Positions 8,806-15,086 of a stretch of DNA of 21,268 nucleotides are shown here, in pieces. The position numbers were made by a program, and so were the translations under genes. The notes beneath the pieces are model-generated. The model searched no databases. It was not told the origin of the DNA and saw nothing but the letters and a program-made list of their open reading frames with translations. Source of the DNA: JAKBCQ01 sp021807585 (GTDB lineage: Bacteria; Planctomycetota; Planctomycetia; Isosphaerales; Isosphaeraceae); contig DAHWFG010000278.1 in NCBI GenBank assembly GCA_027325115.1, positions 1 through 21,268 on the forward strand, read 5' to 3'. The first letter of the stretch is position 1. Each line of letters begins with the position of its first letter.

Positions 8806-9315
8806 TCAAACGCCCGAGAACGGGTGTTTGGCGGTGTCTTTTCCGGCGATCACCTGTTGCGCCGAGGGGGATTTCTTCATCGCGTTTTCGATCGCGAGCT
8901 TGGTGGCGTCGTAATTGTATTGGACGATTTTTTTGTCGTCTTCGGCGGCGGGGTGGATGAAAACTCCGCAAACGATCACGAGATCCTCGGCCTTGGCGGC
9001 TGGGATCGTTCCGGCGGCGACGCAATCGGCGACGGCCTTGGCGACCGCGTATTGAGCGGGGCCGAACATCTGCACCGCCTGCTTCATCCCTTTGATCGTC
9101 ACCTTGGTGATCAAAACGGTCGCGGGCTTGACCGCGAGGTTGGGCGTGAGGACCGCGAGCAAATTGGTGTGCCCCGCGGATTGATTCGCGAGCGCATTCG
9201 CGAACGCGACGCCGACGGGACCCGTCTTCTCGCCGATCAACAGGTCGATATGTGCGATTTCGTTCCCGTCTCCCACCAGCGCCTCGCCGATGAGCATCGT
9301 GTATTCACCCGCCAT
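8806..9315 (-). CDS. fae: Formaldehyde-activating enzyme
   Basis: This 169-residue cytoplasmic enzyme condenses formaldehyde with tetrahydromethanopterin to give methylene-H4MPT. It has the normal family length and close agreement with characterised Fae throughout. Seen are IGEALVGDGNEIAHIDLLIG, with the catalytic-type His at residue 22, then AGHTNLLAVLTPNL, KVTIKGMKQAVQMFGPAQ, VIVCGVFIHPAA and YNYDATKLAIENAM. It is the first gene of the fae-mtd pair. GGAG stands 10 nt before the ATG. In a heterotrophic planctomycete the usual interpretation is detoxification or oxidation of formaldehyde, not methylotrophic growth. That last point is inference. Confidence 0.97.
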   Translation of the reverse strand: MAGEYTMLIGEALVGDGNEIAHIDLLIGEKTGPVGVAFANALANQSAGHTNLLAVLTPNLAVKPATVLITKVTIKGMKQAVQMFGPAQYAVAKAVADCVAAGTIPAAKAEDLVIVCGVFIHPAAEDDKKIVQYNYDATKLAIENAMKKSPSAQQVIAGKDTAKHPFSGV

Positions 9316-9424
9316 GATCGCAGTACTCCAGGAAGAAACATCATCAAAAAGAGGGATCGAAGCGATCGATCCGTCGGCCGGCTTTGGTCAAAAACCGCTC
9401 TCGCCTCGATCGGCCCAGATGGGC

Positions 9425-9452
9425 ATGATAGCAGCGCCGGGGGGAATCGCAA
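9425..9452 (-). promoter_or_regulatory. Candidate promoter for the fae-mtd operon
   Basis: On the minus strand, TTGCGA (9447-9452) and TATCAT (9425-9430) are separated by 16 nt. The -10 is preceded by TGC, giving an extended -10 (TGnTATCAT). The predicted transcript would have a leader of about 100 nt before fae. This is a visual match to the housekeeping consensus only. Confidence 0.35.
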
Positions 9453-9528
9453 CCCCTCGCCGCGATCGCAACCCCATTCGAACGCGCCGAGCGAATTGGG
9501 ATTTCGCGCTCTCGCGCGCGGAAAATTG

Positions 9529-9557
9529 TTTAACCCGACTCGCCGGAATCGTACAAT
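9529..9557 (+). promoter_or_regulatory. Candidate promoter for the small Cys-rich protein gene
   Basis: TACAAT at 9552-9557 matches five of six -10 consensus bases. The -35 is weaker: TTTAAC at 9529-9534 with 17-nt spacing, or TTGTTT at 9526-9531 with 20-nt spacing. The leader before ATG 9679 would be about 115 nt. Confidence 0.35.
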
Positions 9558-9678
9558 GCGCGAATCCGAACTCGGGGTTCGGCCGGCGTCGGTTTCGATC
9601 GCCGCCTCGCTCGTCGGAGACGCTCGGCGAATCGCGCCGCGCCTCTCTATCCTTCACACTCCAATGGAGAGATTACGA

Positions 9679-10005
9679 ATGCGTAAGCTTTTGTCGATGT
9701 TCGCCGTCGCGGCGTTGTGCGCGGCCTTCGTTCAAATCCGCGCCGCCGAAGAGAAGACGATCAAGGGGGAAAGCGAATGCACCAAGTGCACGCTTAAGGA
9801 AACCCCCAAGTGCGGCGAGGCCGTCACCGTCGAAGAGGGGGGCAAGAAGGTCGTCTACTACCTCACCGCGAACAAAACCGCCAAGGGCATGCACAAGAAA
9901 GCCTTCTGCTCGGGCGGCAAGACCGTCGCGGTCACCGGCGATGTGAAAGAAAAAGACGGCAAGATGACGATCACCGCGTCGAAGATCAAAGTCGTCGAGG
10001 AATGA
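9679..10005 (+). CDS. Small secreted Cys-rich protein, DUF6370-like
   Basis: This 108-residue protein has an N-terminal signal peptide (MRKLLSMFAVAALCAAFVQIRA, cleavage probably after A22 or A23). The mature part begins EEKTIKGESECTKCTLKE. Cys 34 and Cys 37 form a CxxC, with Cys 45, His 72 and Cys 77 downstream, a pattern that could bind metal or form disulfides. The VTGDVKEKDGKMTITASKIK tail is typical of the small planctomycete DUF6370 family, and I place it there from memory of the family. No function is established. GGAGAG at 9666-9671, 7 nt upstream, decides the start at 9679 over an in-frame ATG at 9664. It is transcribed divergently from fae and is probably monocistronic, given the hairpins right after it. 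Confidence 0.85.
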   Translation: MRKLLSMFAVAALCAAFVQIRAAEEKTIKGESECTKCTLKETPKCGEAVTVEEGGKKVVYYLTANKTAKGMHKKAFCSGGKTVAVTGDVKEKDGKMTITASKIKVVEE

Positions 10006-10021
10006 TCGTGTCCTATATCTC

Positions 10022-10070
10022 GCATGCGTAAGCATGCCGCGAGGCGAGCCCGAACTCCGGGTTCGCCTCG
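10022..10070 (+). terminator. Double hairpin downstream of the Cys-rich protein gene
   Basis: Two adjacent stem-loops lie just after the stop codon. GCATGC/GCATGC (10022-10027 and 10032-10037) encloses a GTAA tetraloop. A 13-bp stem follows (10040-10052 with 10058-10070, one G-T wobble, 5-nt loop). The second stem is very GC-rich and strong. No T-run follows, so termination may need Rho, or the structure may stabilise the 3' end. Confidence 0.6.
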
Positions 10071-10136
10071 ATAACCCTATCCTACGGCTAAAATCAAACT
10101 ACCTCTGAATATTTAATGCTTTTGTATCATTCAGGC

Positions 10137-10164
10137 TTTCATTTTTTAAGTTATTGTATATATT
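10137..10164 (+). promoter_or_regulatory. Candidate promoter immediately before the ATP-grasp gene
   Basis: TTTCAT (10137-10142) and TATATT (10159-10164) are 16 nt apart in a strikingly AT-rich patch. Transcription would begin about 7 nt after the -10, essentially at ATG 10171, implying a leaderless message. No Shine-Dalgarno sequence is visible before that ATG, which agrees with this reading. Confidence 0.35.
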
Positions 10165-10170
10165 ATTGTT

Positions 10171-11481
10171 ATGTGTACTCAGGCGTACGTGGATTCAAAG
10201 AAAGCCCCGGCCCTCGTCGCCGTGGACCGCGGGCCTCGCGTTCTGATCATCGGCGCGTCGGCGCGCGCCGCGGCTTATTCGGCGCTCCGCGCCGGTTACG
10301 CTCCAATCGCGATCGACCTCTTCGGCGACCGCGACCTCGCCGCGATCGCGCCTTCGGTTCGCATACCGCGCCGTGAATATCCCCACGGGATCGAGCCGAT
10401 CGCCGCCGCGATCGAGCGCGACGCCTGGTTTTACACCGGCGCGCTCGAAAATCGACCCGATCTGATCGAAAAGCTCGAACGTCAGGGAACGTGCTGGGGC
10501 AATCCCGCGTCGGTCGTGCGAGACGTCCGAAACCCGTTCCATCTCCATCAAGTTTTGATCGATCATCGATTGCCTTCGCCTCGACCGTTCGATTCGAGTT
10601 CAAAACCGCCCGCCGCGATCGCGACCCTCGCCAAACCGTTCGCTTCGGCGGCGGGACGATCGATCGAATACCTCGGCCCCGCGGAATATCCAAAAATCCA
10701 AGAACCCTTTTATTATCAAGAATATATCGAGGGCGATTCTTACGGGGCGATCTTCGCCGGTCGGAACGGATTATCAAAGCTTCTGGGTGTATCACGACAA
10801 TGGATCGGAACGAGCGATCGCCGGTTCGGGTATCGCGGGAGCGTCGCGCCCTGGCCGATCAACCGAAAAACCTGCGAGATTTTGATCGAGATCGGTCGCG
10901 CCGTCGTCTCTCGGTTCGGAGTCGTCGGACTCTTCGGAATCGACTTCATCCTCCAAAGCGACGCCCCCTACCCCGTCGAGATCAATCCCCGATACACCGC
11001 GTCGGTCGAGGCGATCGAACTCGCAACGCGACGATCGCTCCTCGTATGGCAAGATCCTCGACGTGAAATTAATGAATGCAATGATAAATATTCTAAGAAA
11101 AATCAAAATCATCATTCGAAACGATTCGTCGGCAAGGGGATCGTTTTCGCCGAGCGTTCGTTCGTTTTCGACGACGGCCCGCTTCGTGCGAGTGATCTTC
11201 CGGCGGGCGCCGCTGATCAATCGAGCGCTCGCGCCGATCGGGGCGAGTTTCAAACGTCGGAGCGAGACGTTCGATCTTTCAAAATCCCCAAGATCGCCGA
11301 CATCCCAAACGCGGGGGAACGATTCGATCGGGGCGATCCCGTGCTCACGGTTTTCGCGGTATCGAGCGATCCCGAAACTTGTCGGGCAAGACTTATGCGG
11401 CTTGTGGAAGCGTGGACCGCGCGTCTTTCGAGGCTCGCTCCCGCGGATTCGACTGAACAAATCGGCTCATCGAACGAATGA
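10171..11481 (+). CDS. ATP-grasp protein associated with H4MPT-linked C1 metabolism
   Basis: This 436-residue protein is a predicted ATP-dependent carboxylate ligase. The N-terminal Rossmann-like domain has RVLIIGASARAAAYSALRAGY (about 23-43), then WFYTGALENRPDLIEKL. The ATP-grasp domain has Lys 155 (LAKPFASAAGRSIEYLG), hinge segment YYQEYIEGDSYGAIF, and metal ligands around D258 (GIDF) and E270-N272 (PVEINPRYTASVE). The C-terminal ADIPNAGERFDRGDPVLTVFA block resembles the ATP-grasp proteins (COG2232-like) found with H4MPT genes in methanogens and methylotrophs. A role in H4MPT or cofactor biosynthesis is inference, supported by fae-mtd about 1 kb away. The glycine-rich loop is unusually Ala/Ser-substituted. 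A Lys/Asn-rich, AT-rich segment at residues about 299-318 looks like an in-frame insertion. The start is uncertain; GTG 10222 is an alternative. Confidence 0.8.
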   Translation: MCTQAYVDSKKAPALVAVDRGPRVLIIGASARAAAYSALRAGYAPIAIDLFGDRDLAAIAPSVRIPRREYPHGIEPIAAAIERDAWFYTGALENRPDLIEKLERQGTCWGNPASVVRDVRNPFHLHQVLIDHRLPSPRPFDSSSKPPAAIATLAKPFASAAGRSIEYLGPAEYPKIQEPFYYQEYIEGDSYGAIFAGRNGLSKLLGVSRQWIGTSDRRFGYRGSVAPWPINRKTCEILIEIGRAVVSRFGVVGLFGIDFILQSDAPYPVEINPRYTASVEAIELATRRSLLVWQDPRREINECNDKYSKKNQNHHSKRFVGKGIVFAERSFVFDDGPLRASDLPAGAADQSSARADRGEFQTSERDVRSFKIPKIADIPNAGERFDRGDPVLTVFAVSSDPETCRARLMRLVEAWTARLSRLAPADSTEQIGSSNE

Positions 11482-11504
11482 CATAAAGAGGAGGTTCGAG
11501 TTCG

Positions 11505-12200
11505 ATGTTCTACTTCGATTTGACGTATTTTGTGTATTTATTGCCCGCGATCGCGTTGACGATTTGGGCTCAGGCGCGTGTTTCGCGGGCGTATGCGGCG
11601 GGCAAGAACGTCGCGGCGAGTTCGGGGGCGACGGGCGCCGACGCCGCGGCGTTGATTTTGCAACTCGAGGGAATCGACGACGTTTCGATCGAACGCATCG
11701 ACGGTATGCTGACCGATCATTATGATCCGATGAACAAGGTTTTGCGGCTATCGACCGAAGTTTACGCGGGTCGATCGCTCGCGGCGCTCGGGATCGCGGC
11801 GCACGAGGCCGGCCACGCGATTCAGCATGCGCGAAGATACGCCCCTCTCGTCGTGCGCAACCTGATCGTTCCGGTCGCGGGGATCGGTTCGAACGCTTCG
11901 TGGCTGGTAATGGTCGCAGGATTATTATTGCATTCGATACATTTGATCACAATCGGCGTTCTTTTATTTTCGACGATCGTCGTGTTTCAGGTGATCAATC
12001 TGCCGGTCGAACTCGACGCGAGCCGGCGGGCGCGAACGGCGCTCGCCTCGACGGGGCTGATCGCCGAGCGAGAAGACGTCGTCGTCGCCGGCGTTTTGAA
12101 CGCCGCGGCGTGGACGTACGTCGCCGCGACGCTCACGAGCGTACTGACCTTGATTTATTACCTCGTTCGGTTCGGGTTGATCGGCGACCGCGACCGATGA
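11505..12200 (+). CDS. Membrane zinc metallopeptidase, YugP type
   Basis: This 231-residue integral membrane protein has the usual length of the YugP/COG2738 family. An N-terminal membrane helix (about 5-22) is followed by a short soluble part (TGADAAALILQLEGIDDVSIERIDGMLTDHYDP). The zinc motif HEAGH occupies residues 100-104. Two or three membrane helices follow (about 117-165) and then a NLPVELDASRRA segment supplying the probable third ligand (E169 or D171). A C-terminal helix closes the protein. The physiological substrate of this family is not known. AGAGGAGG at 11487-11494 is a strong ribosome binding site 10 nt before the ATG. The gene is 23 bp downstream of the ATP-grasp gene and probably shares its transcript. 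Confidence 0.92.
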   Translation: MFYFDLTYFVYLLPAIALTIWAQARVSRAYAAGKNVAASSGATGADAAALILQLEGIDDVSIERIDGMLTDHYDPMNKVLRLSTEVYAGRSLAALGIAAHEAGHAIQHARRYAPLVVRNLIVPVAGIGSNASWLVMVAGLLLHSIHLITIGVLLFSTIVVFQVINLPVELDASRRARTALASTGLIAEREDVVVAGVLNAAAWTYVAATLTSVLTLIYYLVRFGLIGDRDR

Positions 12201-12301
12201 TAAGGAAAGTTCCTCAAAAGATGTCAAGATATCTTCATAAAAATAAAAACAACATCCTCTTGAACGTTGGAATGATTCGGCTTGCGGGTCGTTTCCCCGG
12301 A

Positions 12302-14905
12302 TCAATGCAAATCGCGATCGACGAATCCCGCGAAACCCGAGCTTGCATTCCACGCGTAATCCCATGCTTCGTCGTTTGGATAAGCGAGCCGGAGAATCGT
12401 TTCTGTGCGCAATTTGAACGGGATATTATCGAATTGCGCGAGCGAATCGGGGAACGGGAGCGATTCGATCACTTCGACGGCGCGGCGGGGGTCGATCATT
12501 GGAAGCACGATCGAATCGTTCGGCTCATATTGATGAGGAGAGCCCTGTTCGCGTTTCACGAGACCGCGTTCGAGCAGAATCGTCGCGATCTCGCGGTCGT
12601 AACGCGCCAGAAATAACGCGAGCCCTTGCGAAGTCGTACGAGCGATCGTCCTCGGCTCGAGATCGGCGGATCGCACCGCGATCGATCGATAAAAAATCTC
12701 GGGAACGTAACGCGGATCGGCGGCTTCGGCGAACGGAAGCAAAGCCGGAATTCGGCGTAACGCGAGCGGATCGTTATTCATCACCTTATCAAGATCACTT
12801 AACGCTTTATTGAAAAGCGAGTCGGCTTCATCTTGTCGTTTTGGGCGCATGGCTTTGGCGATCAGAAGCCGCGCCGTCGCTCTGTAATAATCGTCTTCGA
12901 TCCGATCGGCGATTTCGAGAGCGCGATCGACGCGCGTTTTCGCTACGCGATCGCACGCTTTCGCCGCGATGTAACTCCGCTCGAGGGGATCTTGAATCTG
13001 CGCGAGCATCGCTTCGGCTTGTGTCGGATTCGCGTCGATTCCTCGAACGATAATGTTTTTAACGGCGTGGAAACGAAATTCCCTTGATTTCACCTTGTCC
13101 GCCAGTTTGATCGCCGCGGGATAATCGACGTTCGCCAACCGGATCGCGAACACGCCGATCGAGTATTCCACGTTCTCGGGGAGGATTTCGGCGATTTTCA
13201 AACCTTCTTCAATGAGCGCCTTGGCTTCGTCTTTCGCTCCCGATTCGATCAAACGCTCGCCGATCGCTCCCAGCAGCACGGCGCGAGACGCGGCGTCTTT
13301 CGAGCCTCGAGCCTCGACGATCGCTCGATCGAGAATCGCTCGCCGATCGGCTTTTCGATCCTCGGGCAAGCCGTCATACAGTGTAAGCAACGCGTCGCCT
13401 CGATCTTCCGCGGCGGGGAGCGAATCGACAATTGTCTTCGCCTCGGCGAGGTCGCTTCGCGCGATCCGCTGGGCGACTTTTTTCGTGAGAGAAACGACCG
13501 AGTTGGGACGAAGCGTTCGCGTCCGATCGATCGTTTCCAACGCCTCGAATGGATCAATTAATACCAATGCTAAGAATGTAAAAAAGGGATTCACTTTTGG
13601 ATCACGGTTTTCTATCATTTTTTTGAGCAAAGGATCGAGCAGACGCCTTACGAGAGCCTTGCGTTCCTGGTCGGTGATCGGCGAGGCGAGCGTTTTCATC
13701 GCGGTCGTGCGAGGTTCGTCGATCCGATCGAGCGTGATCAAAGCCGATTGTTCCCCGGCGACGAATTTCCCGCCGAAAAATCGATAACCGTCGTTCCTCG
13801 CGAACACGAACGCGATCCCCGGGCGATATCCCTCCAACCGAAACGATCCGTCCTTTCGCGTGCGGGTCGATGTTCGCTCGGGTCCGTCTCCCGATTGAAA
13901 AACCTCGGCGTCGACGACCGGAGCGCCGCGACGATCGACGACCTTACCCTCGATCGACCGCAATCTCGCGAGCCTGAAATCGGGAATCTTGACGATTTCA
14001 TTCGATCGACTTCCCGATTCGATCGCCGCCGTCGCCGTCCCGTCGATTCCGTCCGAGTTTGGAATCATAATTCGATATTTTAATCCTTTGATCAGAACGG
14101 AAGGCGTTTGAAACGAGCCGTCGGCGCGGGTGCGAATCGTCGCGCCGGGGGTCTTCACCGGTCCGAGAAAAACGACTTCGTCGATCGACCAAAGCGAGAT
14201 CGATCGCCCCTCGATCGGCTTTCCCGCCTCGTCGACGACCTTGCCCGCGAAGCCGCCCCCCGATTCGATCTTCAATTCTATGATCACAGGTTCATCTTCT
14301 CGATATTTTAGATGAAGAGCTTGTCGACCCGTTGACGGAGAATCGATTCCGATCGCGGTCAGGGTTTTGGGAAGCGCGATCGTATGAAAATCGGCTTCTC
14401 CTTTGGAATCGGTCGTCCGCGCGAATCGATCGAAGATCTCGTCGGGTACGGCCGCCGCGCCCTTATAAATTCCATCGTCGCTATTGAGGAGGACGATACG
14501 AGGCGCGACCTTCATTCCTGGAAGCGGCCGATCGTGCGCATCTTTGAGCCGAAACGTTCGTTTGAACGCCGATCCGATCACGATCCTCGACGAAGCGTCC
14601 TTCGCTTTGGAAAATCGGACGACGCCCGAGAAGCCCCGATCGCGATCGATCGCCCAGATTGTGGTTCGATACGGAAGAGGGTCGTTTTGATCTTCGGGTG
14701 AATCGACCGAGAAGCGGCCTTCGGCGTCGGTTTTGCCGCGAGCGAGGATCGGCGTGTCGCCTTCGCGGGTAAATCCCTTTGAGACCAGGATTTCGATCCC
14801 CGCGAGCGGTTTTTCGCGACCGTCGATCACGATCCCCTTGATGGGAACGGCTAGATTTTGAGGCGCCTGCGCGATGAGGAAACACCACGTGATCAGGAAA
14901 CACAT
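12302..14905 (-). CDS. Secreted protein with carboxypeptidase-regulatory-like repeats and helical repeat C-terminus
   Basis: This 867-residue protein has a short signal-like N-terminus (MCFLITWCFLIAQA). The first half contains three transthyretin-like CarboxypepD_reg modules. Their signatures are IKGIVIDGREKPLAGIEI with GKTDAEGRFSVDSP, then FAGKVVDEAGKPIEGRSI with TRADGSFQTP, then IEGKVVDRRGAPVVDAEV with TRKDGSFRLEGY. From about residue 410 the protein becomes alpha-helical with repeated Ala/Asp/Leu-rich hairpins, such as RALEIADRIEDDYYRATARLLIAKAM, cut here to their gist, resembling TPR or HEAT-like solenoids. No catalytic motif is visible. Such architectures are common in planctomycetes and probably act at the cell surface. 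AAGGGG stands about 8 nt before the ATG. The gene ends convergently with the metallopeptidase gene, about 100 bp away. Confidence 0.8.
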   Translation of the reverse strand: MCFLITWCFLIAQAPQNLAVPIKGIVIDGREKPLAGIEILVSKGFTREGDTPILARGKTDAEGRFSVDSPEDQNDPLPYRTTIWAIDRDRGFSGVVRFSKAKDASSRIVIGSAFKRTFRLKDAHDRPLPGMKVAPRIVLLNSDDGIYKGAAAVPDEIFDRFARTTDSKGEADFHTIALPKTLTAIGIDSPSTGRQALHLKYREDEPVIIELKIESGGGFAGKVVDEAGKPIEGRSISLWSIDEVVFLGPVKTPGATIRTRADGSFQTPSVLIKGLKYRIMIPNSDGIDGTATAAIESGSRSNEIVKIPDFRLARLRSIEGKVVDRRGAPVVDAEVFQSGDGPERTSTRTRKDGSFRLEGYRPGIAFVFARNDGYRFFGGKFVAGEQSALITLDRIDEPRTTAMKTLASPITDQERKALVRRLLDPLLKKMIENRDPKVNPFFTFLALVLIDPFEALETIDRTRTLRPNSVVSLTKKVAQRIARSDLAEAKTIVDSLPAAEDRGDALLTLYDGLPEDRKADRRAILDRAIVEARGSKDAASRAVLLGAIGERLIESGAKDEAKALIEEGLKIAEILPENVEYSIGVFAIRLANVDYPAAIKLADKVKSREFRFHAVKNIIVRGIDANPTQAEAMLAQIQDPLERSYIAAKACDRVAKTRVDRALEIADRIEDDYYRATARLLIAKAMRPKRQDEADSLFNKALSDLDKVMNNDPLALRRIPALLPFAEAADPRYVPEIFYRSIAVRSADLEPRTIARTTSQGLALFLARYDREIATILLERGLVKREQGSPHQYEPNDSIVLPMIDPRRAVEVIESLPFPDSLAQFDNIPFKLRTETILRLAYPNDEAWDYAWNASSGFAGFVDRDLH

Positions 14906-15086
14906 CGGATTGACCCCTTCAAGACGAGGAAAACGAATCGATTCGACGAGTTTAATCGGAGTGCGGAACGAGAGGCAAGTGGGCGTCCGGGAAACGAATC
15001 GGATCGCGGACGCTTAGCCGATTGGATCGGAGATCGACGATCAACGATGTATCAAGTAAAATATTACTAATTTATATATATATAGG

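Larger units (their letters stand above)
9316..9678. other. Divergent intergenic region between fae and the Cys-rich protein gene
   Basis: This 363-bp region has no convincing gene. It must hold promoters for both directions; the best candidate on each strand is listed separately. Short homopolymeric features (GGGGGG at about 9439-9444) and several GC-rich inverted repeats occur, but none forms a clear regulatory hairpin by eye. Confidence 0.55.

Noticed and set aside
7930..9678. Long plus-strand open frame continuing into the Cys-rich protein gene
   Set aside because: It runs antisense to mtdB and fae, whose family matches are unmistakable. Only the last 108 codons, with their own ribosome binding site, are real.
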